From the NCBI GenBank assembly GCA_019843655.1, contig JACDQD010000003.1, positions 33,220,224 to 33,284,223 of the forward strand: 64,000 nt of DNA. The letters run 5' to 3'. The DNA is from Lethocerus indicus (lineage: Eukaryota; Arthropoda; Insecta; Hemiptera; Belostomatidae). The notes under the pieces are model-generated. The model was not told where the DNA came from and made no database searches. It worked only from the letters and a program-made list of their open reading frames with translations. Positions 43,186 to 54,488 of this stretch are shown in pieces (position 1 is the first letter of the stretch; each line of letters begins with the position of its first letter). Position numbers and translations under genes: made by a program.

Positions 43186-44785
43186 CATATATTGGAGTGC
43201 TTGTAAATATGTATCATATTGCCAATTTGTAAAATACGGTGTATTATATTATTGTGAATTTCGTGTAAAATTTTGATAAAGAAAGTTGTCGGATTACAGC
43301 ATTTAGGTTCGGTTTTTACGCTTGCAAATTATAGTGATTTCATCAAAGTGGTTATTTTTTTAATCTTTTAAAATCAAATGTAATCATCCGATGGTACACA
43401 ATTCACCTGATTGTGCGAAATTCTGTTTTAATTACCTGCATTAATTACTGTACATTATTTTGAAATGTATGATTTATTTATGATATTTTTATCGTTATGT
43501 AAGCTTACCAGAGTAACTTTACCTAAAAATTATACTTTCAGATTGAAACTAGCATGGTTTTTTCATTTTCATGTTTCTTCTACCATTAATTTAATTATAA
43601 ACTTCTACCTTTTGTCTGTAGTTGTTTAAGCTACATTATGTTGTGAAACATTTTGTAAATAGCGCAATATCAATTTGTTAAGTTTTGAATTTTAACATTT
43701 CCGATCTCCCACTGAAGAGAGATGCTCAAATTTCAAAAAATAATATTTATAATAAAACAAAATTTTTTGATAAATTTTTGTCAATAATTTATTCCTTTTC
43801 TTTTCTGTTTAGCAATAATATTCCTTTATCTTCATCAATAATCTTAGTTATAATTCAAAATTCCTACTTGTAGAGTCACGTGTGCATTACTATTCCTGTT
43901 CCTACGTGTATTCTTCTTATTTCGTAAAATATTTTAAAATATTTATATTCTATTATTGTAAGATTGAAACCGAATAATTATTTTCTAGTGATAAAAATGA
44001 TCCGGATGAAGAGGAATCATTAAAATGTTGAGCAGCACAGTAGAGATATTGATTTGAAAAATAAATTTGTTTTCACAAGACACCTTTTGAAAGGAAAAAA
44101 CAGAATAAAATGCATGAGCAACTACCCCAGTCACTGATGCATCACGTATATAGTATATATAAAACAATACTACGAACTATTATGAAAATACAAAAAAATA
44201 ATAAACGTAATATCTATTAATAAAGACATTAGTAGGCTACATAAAGAACAAACATAATATATAATGTTAAAGCAAGACTTAGTTTTCCAGTTTTTGTTAA
44301 TTATTTTAATTTGAGATAACCAACATTTACCAATAGATATCAGCAGTAATTTTCTCAAAGGTTTATTTTAAAAATGTCATGCGCCAAATATCTGCAGAAA
44401 CTGAAAAAGAATTTTTGCCTCGGGAGAACAAGGTACCACAGTATTAGTAGGTATACCTGTAGGTTGTAAGAAAATGTTTAAAACTAATTTAAACTGTACC
44501 ATTAGGTACTGTACAAAATTAGGGCCATTATATGAAAAGTTTACAGTTTTAATCAAAAAATTCTTATTCAAGCCTGGTAATATTGATTAGTTTGATTTAT
44601 TTCTGACAACCTTATTAATGAATAATGAGAGATATCAGAAATATTTTCCTCAACAGGTTTTTTCAAAAGAGTCAATGCGCAGAATATTTGCCGACGCAGT
44701 TGGGACCGTCCAGTAGGGACTTGACCAACCGACTGACCGATGTATCAGGATCAAGGTACCGTTGGCGAAGAGTTCAATCTTGTTA
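43186..44785. other. l(3)mbt 3' UTR and convergent intergenic DNA
   Basis: No further coding exon is recognised. The first several hundred bases after the l(3)mbt stop are AT-rich 3' UTR-like sequence. AATAAA-type signals occur around 43750 and 44060 but the cleavage site is uncertain. Composition becomes markedly GC-richer from about 44650, where the repeat array region begins. Confidence 0.4.
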
Positions 44786-45290
44786 CATCGACCACATGTA
44801 GATGGCGCTGTCGGCAATCTAGTTCGGCCACTGACCACTAGATGGCGCTGTCTACAATCTAGTTCGGCCATTGGCCACTAGGTGGCGCTGTCAACAATCT
44901 AGTTCGGCGTTACACCGCCAGATGGCGCGGGCGGCGAGTCCAATTTCGATACATCGGCCACTTAGTTCAACCGTTGGCCACTAGACGGCGCTGTCGACAC
45001 CAGCCCGGCAACCTAGTTCGGCGTTACACCGCTAGATGGCGCTGGCGGCACCGTTTGCATCTCGATACATCCGTCACTTAGTTCGGCCGTTGGCCACTAG
45101 ATGGCGCGGTCGGTGCCGTTTGCGACCAGTTCAATCTTGATACATCGACCACACAGTTCGGCTGTTACCCACTAGATGGCGCTTTCGACACGCAGGTCGG
45201 CAAGCTAGTTCGAGGTTCCACCGCTAGATGGCGCGGTCCTGATACATCGGCCATATAGTTCGGCTATTGGCCACTAGATGGCGCGGGCGG
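44786..45290 (+). repeat. Degenerate tandem array with ten CTCF-like sites
   Basis: A GC-rich block whose hallmark is CC(A/G)C(T)AGATGGCGC. The core AGATGGCGC (or one-base variants AGGTGGCGC, AGACGGCGC) starts at 44800, 44840, 44880, 44920, 44983, 45034, 45099, 45174, 45226 and 45276, always on the plus strand. Linkers repeat too: (A/C)TAGTTCGGC, GTTGGCCA and GATACATCGGCCAC. Spacing varies from 40 to 75 bp. The core agrees with the bilaterian CTCF consensus. The block lies between the convergent 3' ends of l(3)mbt and ATXN10. The repeat is certain; the protein-binding role is inferred. Confidence 0.85.
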
Positions 45291-45451
45291 TACCATTTGT
45301 GACAGCTTAAAAAAATCTTAATTAATCGGCCACTTAGTTCAAACCTCGGCTACTATTATGAATAAAAACTTCAGGCAATTTAGTAAATAAACGGTATATT
45401 TAAATGTAATTATTTAACAACAAATATTGAAGAAAGGAAAATACAAGACAA

Positions 45452-46213
45452 TTATTTTTTTTGTATTGGAATCAAATTGACAGTTTTGTCGCCTTCTGTG
45501 TGCAAAGTCAAACCAAGTTGAGATACAACGTTTGAATCAATTTCTTCTATCTTCGCTGTGGAAGCAATAACCGACTGATTATCGGCATTGCTTTCACACA
45601 GATTTCTGATAGCCAATATGCTCCACTGTAAAATATCTGGAGAATAGATTTAAGGGCCTTTTTTATAAGTATGTAAGCTGAAAAATTAAAGCACAGAGAA
45701 AGAAAGATAAGAACAATTTTTACAAATCAGAGAGCAATGATTGTACTACCTTATGTTCCTAAAAAATATCAAAACATTTGAACATTATTTTCGCATAGAT
45801 CAGAAATATTTCTATGTACCAATCAATTCTTTGAACCTCAATTTAAGAAAAAATACTGTCAGCTACAACACACATATTCACATTATCATTTTAATAGAAA
45901 CTTTTTTTTAGCCTATATCAATTTCAAATTTGTGTACCGGTATATATAGGATGTACAAACTAACTTTTCAGAGGACTACCTAAAGTGAAATAGCACTACA
46001 GACTTCAACATTATAATCAAATCTCTGTAACATTTAATAATAAGCTTATTTGAAATTTTTGCTAACTGATAAATATATAATTTTCATACTATGAAAAGGA
46101 TACAAGGATTTTTTGCATCTATTTTACAACAATCCAAAAGTACAGGGATACCCTCTAAGTCTCGAATCTGGAAAAAATTACTAAATTATTAGTATACAAT
46201 TAATAGTACAAAC

Positions 46214-46257
<44 letters not shown>

Positions 46258-49200
46258 ATGTGTAATAAGTCAACATTTTTGAAGTTGGTCTACATCATAA
46301 TTATTATGAATAAAGCATTTGCAACACATTTTATTAGCAACTACATAGTGTTTGTAACTTTTGAAAAAACTAATAAACGAAATAAAGAACCCTAGAAAAA
46401 AGTGTAAACTAAAATATCCTAAAAATGCTGCACAAAAGTATTGTAAAAGGAAAAATCTGCTAAACTTCATTTACAGGTTAAATACATGTAAACAATTTTT
46501 GTTTCCGTACTATTTACAACACGCAATTGTACATTGGCTGAGAAAGTTCATTCTCTTACATCATGCCCTACATTAAGCGATATAAGTTTATTTTGAAAAT
46601 AAACACATTTAGGTTCCCTAATTCGAACTGACAGCAAATTAGAAAATGAAAATAACATAAGATACAAGTTACCATATTCTGTAATTCGGGGTTTCGGTAC
46701 ATCAAATTTCCAATCAGACGAATAATATCCGCTTTGAAGCCGAATGTGGGCTGTTGAATCATTTCCTCGGTCGGTATTACGGTCCTATCGTCGATGGTGA
46801 ACTGGTTCGAACCTTGTTTACCGAATGTGTGTATACTCCGCAATAGAACTGAAATTGTGCGAATATCACATTATGAAACTGTGAAAAATAAAATACTTGT
46901 CCAGGAATTTTTTATTTCATCAATTTAAATCAATATTGAACTCATGAACTGTGCAATCTTGAATGTCGGTTATTTTTATCAAAAAAGTTTTTGAGTGGAT
47001 TTATCACAATAATACGCCGCTATTCATTTATACTTATTTTCAGTGATGTTCTCCAAAATGAAACGAAAACCAGTAAATGTCTAATGAATTTTTTGTCCAC
47101 ATTTTTTGATCCTGAAGTCTCGACACTTAACTCATTAAGTACCCTAGGCCCCGAATGGGGATCAGTTAATTTTTTTAATTGTTTCTGATATGACATATTT
47201 ATTTCTTTCAACTTGAATTATTACTCTGTTATCATTATTACTTTCAGTAATTTCACATTATAAATACTACATCGTGTTAAAATACTTGTAATTACGATTA
47301 TTATTCAAAATAAAAGATGATCGGTCTCATGTGTCGGTTCAACTCTTTCTTTTTTATTTGATAATAATGCATCGTAATAAGTAAATTTTATGCAAAATTT
47401 TCAGAAAAAAAAAATTCGGTACTTAATGGGTTAATTTTGGGATACACTGTACGATGACTGGAAAAATATTTGATGATTCACTGACATGTACAATTAATAA
47501 ATAGTGACTTGTCTTGCTGAAGTTGTTTCAAGTAGGGTTCCGAACTGGATATAGAGCAGAGGACGGAAAGCAGCTTGGTGACCTCTTCAGGCTCCAGGCC
47601 CTCCAGGTAACAGCTCACCGTCTTCAGAATGCGATCGGATTTCCTTTTGAAATGGTCTGACAGGTAACTGATATCGTGTTCGTTGATGAGTTTCTTGCCG
47701 TCGGCTATTTTCCACTGGACAACTTCGAGCAGTAACAAACGCTCTTGACAATCCAAAGCCTCGTCGTACATCCTCCTAAAGTACCCTTGTTTCATAAATG
47801 TTTCTAGAACAAACAAACTGTTAAAAAAAAATTTATGTATATAAGATATATTTCCGAGTTGAGTGAATTATAAATAAAAGTTTCTAGGCCGAAGCCAACA
47901 TTTTAATAACCAAAGAACAAACAATCGAAGATATAGAGCTATAATTTATCCATTCCAATTTGACACGAACTCGACCGATCTGTACGAAGATACACAAATA
48001 ATATTCTGAATCCACCAGCCTCAGGTTAATCATACCCAAGGACACTTCAGGCATATTCTTGCTAATGCTATATATATATAACAAGTATTACATACGTCTG
48101 TTACAAATATCACCTAATTGCTGCAGACTGGACGAGGTACTAAAAACATTTAAAGATTTTAGTGAATCAACAAACTGCGATATTAATTTTTTTTAATAAA
48201 TATAATAAATCAAATTCCGTGTCTGTATAAATTTAGATCTTAAGTGTTAACAACAGCAATTAATTAGAGATTAGGAAGTTCATTATTTCATCTTTTTTTA
48301 CAACTAAAATATTTATACATACGAGAATTCTGACTCATCCCCCGCATCAGTTATTAACGCGGTTATTAACTTCCTGTTCGACAAGAGTTTATCACTCCTC
48401 GTTGGGTTGTTCAGTATTAAATTGTGAATAGTCATGGCCATGTAGTTGCGAGCTTTACTGTCGTTGGATGTGGCGAAATTTCTGAAACACAAACACCGTA
48501 TTCTAGCGGCAGTGCTTATAGCTTCCAACATTTATAAATACCAGAATATGGTACTGGTGGTGAAGAGAAACTGAAACTAATTTAGTTTAAGATGTAGCAC
48601 ATGAGAGGCAAAAAATTATAATGTTGCTTGTATGTATTGAACTGTATCTATGAATAGAAATTCGGGATAAAATTTTGGGTCATTTTAGAAAAAGTAAATT
48701 TTCACTCACTAATATTGGAATTACAGGAGAGTCTTAATCATTTAAAACTTCAAACTAAGTAAAGGTAGACAACAAAGGTTTAGAACAATATTTCATTAGT
48801 AATATATTGCTTAAGCATAATCTGTGCAACTTCTGGGCACAATAAAAGGTTAAAACTATACATCTCAGTTTCAGTACAGTGACAAGGGTGTAGTTTCACA
48901 AAAATGTGCAACATCATTTTATAGCTATACGCTATCCGCTCTCAACAAAGGCCTCTGAAGTGGCCTTGTATTCTAGTCGCACAAGAATATAATATGTATC
49001 TAACGTCCCATTATTATGTAGGCGAGGGTAGGTCCAGTGTCGGATTAAATTCAAACCAAAAATGTCAAACTAAGTAAATGTATACAACAAAGGTTTACAA
49101 TCATTGGTTGTATTCGATCAAATGTACTATTCTACGAAACTCCCGAGAACGATGAAAGGTTAAAACTAAACATCTCAGATTCAGTGAAGTGAGAGGGTGC

Positions 49201-49973
49201 AATTTCACAAAACTGCGCAACATCATTTTATAGCTATTCGCTCATAACCAATTAAACGTTGCCACTCGGACTGGCAGAACCTTGTATCCTGGTCGTGAAA
49301 GAATAGTATATAATGTCTCGTTATTATGTATGATGATGTCAGGTGTTGGGTGAAATTCTAACAAAAAATGTTGCGGAAATGTCCATCAAATCGGGTGGAA
49401 TGTCACTGTCAGTGTTTTTGATTCCCGGTCCCACTATTTTTCAATCTACTTCCAGGTTTCCCGTTCGCAATATTGCGCGATCGATGTCCCGGGGGTAATA
49501 AAACAAATAAGGAGGGGTCGAAATTTCGGCGTATAATTGATTCTGGGAAACGTCGAGCAAATAGAAGCTCGCGTTTCGCAAGTCGCCGACTTCTAAAAGT
49601 TCTGTAAGCGTTGGTCATTGTAGGGGTTTTTTTTGGTTAAAACGAAAACGACTTACAGCACGTCGGTCAAGTACTGGTTCCAAAGCATCTCCTGGTTGCG
49701 GGCGCTGCCGACGATGAAATTGCCGAGGAACTGAATTCCGACTCTGAAGCAGACGACGTCGTTGGGCTGGAAGGAGGCGGAGAGCTTCCTCAGTATCCTG
49801 AAGGTGTTCTCGATCAGGGCGGGAACTGAGCCGGCCTCCAGTTGGAAACTTTTGTCGGCGGCGCACTTGTTCCTCAGCGCCCTGAAGCAGTCGGCCGTTT
49901 TCACGCTCTCGAAACGCCCGTCCAGCTTTTCGCAGCATTTGTGTATGTTCTCGATGATCCTGGAGGTGGTCAT
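45452..49973 (-). CDS. ATXN10: Ataxin-10 (7 coding exons)
   Basis: Coding exons: 49973-49657, 48481-48323, 48139-48096, 47803-47492, 46848-46673, 46167-46104, 45636-45452. Phases close and predict 418 residues; human ataxin-10 has 475. It is an armadillo-like helical cytoplasmic protein linked to cytokinesis, neuron survival and cilia. Matching blocks in order: CFRALRNKCA, VCFRVGIQFLGNF, EALDCQERLLLLEVVQWKI, ADIIRLIGNLMYRN, VRDLEGIPVLLDCC-like (here IRDLEGIPVLLDCC), and WSILAIRNLCESNADNQ. The last two form the Atx10 homology domain. The start is the first ATG before TTSRI; upstream in-frame codons reach only CT-rich promoter. The 44-bp third exon is short but phase-consistent. Introns contain a TTAA MITE and a 315-bp duplication. 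The first intron, about 1.2 kb, is otherwise non-coding. Confidence 0.94.
46215..46255. repeat. (TA)n microsatellite in an ATXN10 intron
   Basis: A TA dinucleotide tract of about 38 bp, immediately followed by TGTGTATGTGTAA. Confidence 0.95.
47131..47430. mobile_element. TTAA-flanked MITE, related piggyBac-type family, in an ATXN10 intron
   Basis: TTAA at 47127-47130 and 47431-47434 flanks an element of about 300 bp. Its ends are inverted: CTCATTAAGTACC on the left, GGTACTTAATGGG on the right. AATTCGG just inside the right end resembles the AATTCGG inside the right ends of the elements at 41633 and 42576. The perfect TTAA target duplication supports piggyBac-type insertion. No transposase is encoded. 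Confidence 0.7.
48751..49358 (+). repeat. Tandem duplication of about 315 bp in ATXN10 intron 1
   Basis: CAAACTAAGTAAA starts at 48751 and again at 49066. Shared landmarks follow in the same order in both copies: ACAACAAAGGTTTA, AAAGGTTAAAACTA then CATCTCAG, TTTCACAAAA then GCAACATCATTTTATAGCTA, CCTTGTAT, and CATTATTATGTA/CGTTATTATGTA. The copies have diverged by many substitutions and small indels, so the duplication is not recent. Confidence 0.85.
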
Positions 49974-50169
49974 CTCTCGCTCTCTCAAACTCTCGCTCTC
50001 TCAAACTCTCACTCTCTCACTCTCTGGGTCTCTAGCGGCCCGACACCAACACCAATAACATGACCGGCGGTAGGTTGCAAATGTTTACAATTACACCGCT
50101 TAGGACTTTACCGAAACGAACTTCGTCTCCGCTATTTGCCGAACAGTTCGTTATCTCCCACATACTCTC
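49974..50169. promoter_or_regulatory. Bidirectional ATXN10/TSNAX promoter with GAGA-type runs
   Basis: Only 196 bp separate the ATXN10 start codon (minus) from the proposed TSNAX start codon (plus). The ATXN10-proximal part (49975-50030) is a nearly pure CTCTC tract, i.e. GAGAG repeats on the other strand, the type of element bound by GAGA factor in insects. The centre carries CG-rich sequence (GACCGGCGG, ACCGAAACG). No TATA box is evident. Confidence 0.55.
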
Positions 50170-52934
50170 ATGCCTCGTAAGTTTTATCGTTACGCTTTCA
50201 ATTATAACAGGTTTACGCGTCAAAATTACGCATTTCAGTAGGAGAATTACAAAAAACGTTCGCATTATTCTTCACCACTTATGCTGACTTCCATCAATCT
50301 AAGGAGGGAAATATATTTATTTTTTTAAAAAGTTTTGTAATTCTGAAATTCTCTGTGTAGATATCTACAGACAGGTAAAATTGTAATAAGAAACGTTTGT
50401 AAACCTAGTGTTCATTATGGGCAAGTCCGCCTAATTGAATTGAAAAAATAACTTTTTAGCAAATTTAAACTCGATTGCAAACTGGGGAATAAATTTGAAA
50501 TATTTAATTACATGCGGATCTTTACCAGGTTTCAACTCCTAAAGGAAGAACTTTACAGTCTTTGTCTTTTTTTAACGCATTTTTTGCCTAATATCGATGG
50601 TTTGTAACTACATGTTTGAAGAAATTTGCTGTGGAAGGGCCTCAATCGAATGTCTAATAAAATTTTAATCCGAGGTTCGATTCTGCCCCATGGCACAATT
50701 CTCTATCTGGAGGACACGGAATTCTGTTTGCATTAAAATTATTCGTCGGAAAATTTGAAACTCGAGTACCTTTAGAATTGGATGAAGACGGCGTTATTAT
50801 ATTTCAGCTTCTAGGAACAAGAGGAAATATCACAAGGCGTCGTGTCTGAAATCGGGCACGGAGCCCGTGGACACAGACAGTGTCATCATACAGGCGTTCC
50901 AGGAAATGGCGAAAGAGTTGAACAACAAACACGACAAATACGAACGCATTGTGAAAATAAGCCGTGACATCACCATCGAGAGCAAAAGGACCATTTTCGG
51001 CCTTCAAGCCATTTGCAGGTTTATTCAGTTTTCTTAACTGCATTATACCAAAACTGTATTTTTTAATGAAAGCCATCTGTTTGGGGAGGATTTAGAGCAC
51101 CATTGAGAAATTTATTTCATATACCACCCAAAAAAAATGTATTTCTGTGGAATTATTTTAGTAAAGTAATGATTTAATTAAATGTTATACATTATTTGTA
51201 TACGACTAAAATGATTTAGTGTCAAAATGGGCTCTAAAAGTGACAGTTGAATGGTTTAACTTCGTGGAAAGATATTGAAAATTACAAAATAAAAATGTCA
51301 GTTTTTCGAACATAATTTACTTGTATACGATCCATAAATATTAAACTTATTAATTTTAGAAAATACTGATTATTTGAAATAATAATCAATTCTGGTTTGG
51401 AATATAATTGCTTGTACAATTTAGTGTCTTCACTTACCTATTTGGTATTAAGCTGGACCCGTTTTGGCTTTTCTCACTAGTAGATTTCTGATGGTATATT
51501 GAGTTAGCTCTGTATGTTGGCTGATGATAAAGCTAACTGTAGGCGCTGTCACTTAACTGGAACTGTTGGGTACTACCATTCTTCTGTGTATATTCAATTA
51601 TCTTAACAGAGTTATTTTAAATATTAAAAGTTGTATAATTGTGATGCCAATTTATAATTCTGAATGTTTACACAGATTTATTGTTTCATTATATCTGATG
51701 TTAACTGGTGAACACTTGAATGAACTGTTTTGTTTTTAATCTTTATTAGTTGCTTTAATAAAAATAAATATTGTACTTACTGTATTGCACAATGTCGCTC
51801 TCTATTTTCCAAATAGGTCTAATGATGCAAAAACTGAGGCAAACAGGTTGTACGAAGGTCTTAAGAAGTTAGTCGCTGTGCATTTTAAAAACATCGCTGC
51901 CGAGTTGGAAAACGAGGATCCCTACCAATATCTCAGAGCTTATTCACCGGGTAAGACAAATTTCTCACCCCTCATTTAATGTTACATAGTAATTTAAATG
52001 TATCTCAATATTTATTTAACAGGATGTGATGAAAATAGAACAGTTGCTTTACTCTACTGATTAACAGTAATGGAGCAGACCTGACTGCCAGACATGTAAA
52101 CTACTTAACAATAAAACATGCCATCATGACTTGCTACTAATACAGATAAGTTTATTAGGGAAACAATTCTTTTTTCACTATGGTTCTATCAAGCATTAAG
52201 TTCTGAACATAGTTGACCTAAACACCCATACAAATTGTACACAATTGTTTACTTCACAGTCAACTTGCATCATAAGTGTGGTACCAATGGTTCAACACAC
52301 TTATACTATTGTAGCCCCAGGAACAAAATTAATAAACTATAAGTATATAGAGAAGGCAATCTAGGTTGTTTTCATTAGCCATTTAAAGGGGAATTTTCTT
52401 TTTAAAACAGGTTTACAGGAATTCATCGAAGCCATTACCCTCTACTATTACATACTCGAAGGCAAGCTCTACAGTTTGGATCAGCTGAGAGAGGATTTCA
52501 AGTTCGAAGTTGAAGCCGTCGGATCGGAGAAGAGCGACGAGGGTACAGTCGAAGAAGGCGATTCTCAGAAGGGAAACGAAGTGGCGAAAAAGAAGTTGGT
52601 GGCAACGCTGCCGCTGGCCGACTACGTAGGCGGCGTGCAGGACTTGACCGGTGAGCTGATGAGACTCTGCATCAACAGTTTCGCCGCCGGCAAGCTCGAG
52701 AATGGATTCTCGACGTGCAACTTCGTCAGAGCTTTGCACATCGGCATGCTCCTCCTCGGCAGTATACCGGCCAAGGAGTTCAGCCGCAAGATGTTCGTCT
52801 TGAAACAGTCGCTGATCAAGATGGAAACGGCGTGCTACATGATGCACGTCAGGGGCTCAGAAATATTGACTCACATGTTGACCGAGGTTGTTGAAGAGCG
52901 CCAGGAGGAATATGAAACCGACGACTTCTTTTAA
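50170..52934 (+). CDS. TSNAX: Translin-associated factor X, Trax (4 coding exons)
   Basis: Coding exons: 50170-50176 (proposed 7-nt coding part, ATG CCT C before GTAAGT), 50808-51018, 51817-51950, 52411-52934. Phases close and predict 291 residues; human TSNAX has 290. Trax pairs with translin in C3PO, an RNase that clears passenger strands in RNAi and trims tRNA precursors. The start encodes a basic segment (MPPSRNKRKYHK). Then come HDKYERIVKISRDITIESKR, GLQEFIEAI and ADYVGGVQDLTGELMRLC, LKQSLIKMETACYMMHVRGSE and an acidic C-terminus. The acidic residues of the Trax active site align here with E121, E124, D195 and E199, so it is probably catalytic. The first exon is inferred from phase, donor quality and length; the other three are certain. 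A polyadenylation signal AATAAA lies near 53126. Confidence 0.93.
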
Positions 52935-54488
52935 ATTTTTATTATGAAGAGCATTCCCGAACGTACATCCTACCTTTTAAATATAAATAATACAAATGAC
53001 TGTCATTTTTTCTTTTACATTTTACTTTTAACTAATGATCCTTCGGGGATATAAATTGCAGTTTTGTGACTATACTGTGTAAATAATTATTCTGTATCTA
53101 TGAAACATTTTTTTTTATTTAAAAAAATAAACTTTTTCTTGTTTGTATTAATCATTTTAAAGCGGTATATTTTTCTAGTAGTGTTCAAGTACCCTGTAAC
53201 CATCCATACTCATAACATTATATACGGTGTGGAAAACAGAATGCGGTCATTAACTTTAGCTTATTTATGAAGACATCATTTAGTCTTCAAGTAGCTATTA
53301 AATAAACTCTACTCGGTCAACTGTTATAAAATAATTTTGACTATTTTAAGTTTAGATTTTCCTTTGGATATTTTGACTACCAGGTTAATCAGACCGGTTT
53401 ATTACAAACTGTAGTTTAAATAAATGTCACATCTGAGGCAGGGACAAAACACATATGTAATGTCACCTTTCTATGAGCTTAATTTGTTAATTTTAATTAG
53501 TCCCAGTGGCAACCAAAAATAAAAAAGGCCTAAAAATAAAAAAAAAGTAGCTATACCTTTAAAGTTTGTGGATGATTCTATATTCAGCTGGAGTATGAAA
53601 CCAACCTAGCATTAGACCAAATCAGCAAGTGGAGACAGAAGAAGCAAAAATGATGGTATTCCAAACAGGTATCTTAAAATAAACATAATGATCCAGCAAT
53701 GTTAAAGGAAAGGAGAATTAAAAACTGGACAGCTATGTTGTTTACAAATATTTATAAAAATAAATAGTTCTACTGGGTTTTTTGCTTTTCCAGCATTTTT
53801 TCCAAAAAGCTAAATCTAAATTTTACCCAGTAACATAACTTGGAAAAATTAGCAAACAACCAATTTTTAAAATAGATTTTACTTTACATAAATACAAATA
53901 TCTGATTATAACGATAAAATAAATTATTTGAACAGTAAATGTTAATATTACACGATTATTTTACATATTAAAAAAATCATTGACAAAATATAGGAATCTT
54001 CTTGAACTTATGTCTGTATACTTTATATATCTAGGTCATCTAGCCTTTATAATTTCAGAATACAGGAATACAAGATACAAACCCGAAGATGCAATTTAAT
54101 AAAAAAAAATATGGAAGAAATGATTAATGAAGGTCTCTCATTTGATGGTCATCGGGATCATTCTTTATTGGCTGTGATGATACAATAACTTGCTTCTGAA
54201 TTTGTGCCTGACCCATCTACAATAGAAAATTTGAAAAATGGCCACAATTACTGTACACACAAATAATTAATACCACAAATATACAGCAGTTACGCTCGAT
54301 AAATATATTTTACGACACCTACTGGGACTCTGGTCTTCTTCATTGTTACACTTCTACACTGTATTAGTGTTATTGAAACTCGATCGAGTTCCGAATTTGC
54401 GAAAAATGAAAAACCGTCAGGCATAACAAGAGAGAATTAGGAAATGTAAGCAAGGTAAAGTAGTAAAGATGTGTAGGTAGTAGTATTT
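52935..54488. other. Convergent intergenic region: TSNAX 3' UTR, LINE remnant, TAF6 3' UTR
   Basis: AATAAA near 53126 probably ends TSNAX transcripts. From about 53170 on the sequence is AT-rich with no gene, apart from a reverse-transcriptase-like scrap near 53575-53700. The TAF6 3' UTR (minus strand) should occupy the part just left of 54489. Confidence 0.4.
53570..53700 (+). mobile_element. Possible decayed LINE reverse-transcriptase fragment
   Basis: On the plus strand FVDDSIFSW, and then in a shifted frame NLALDQISKWRQKKQKMMVF, recall the (F/Y)ADD catalytic block and the following LQ..LD.I..W...K..KT..M.F segment of non-LTR retrotransposon RTs. A stop and a frame change separate the blocks. 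Short and recognised by eye only. Confidence 0.35.

Noticed and set aside
49409..49618. 69-codon arginine-rich ORF in ATXN10 intron 1
   Set aside because: Lacks splice context and family similarity; composition is explained by a local GC-richer patch.
51420..51600. Sequence resembling the MITE arm TTTGGTCCTAAGCTAGACC in a TSNAX intron
   Set aside because: Only about a dozen bases match (TTTGGTATTAAGCTGGACCC) and no inverted partner is clear.
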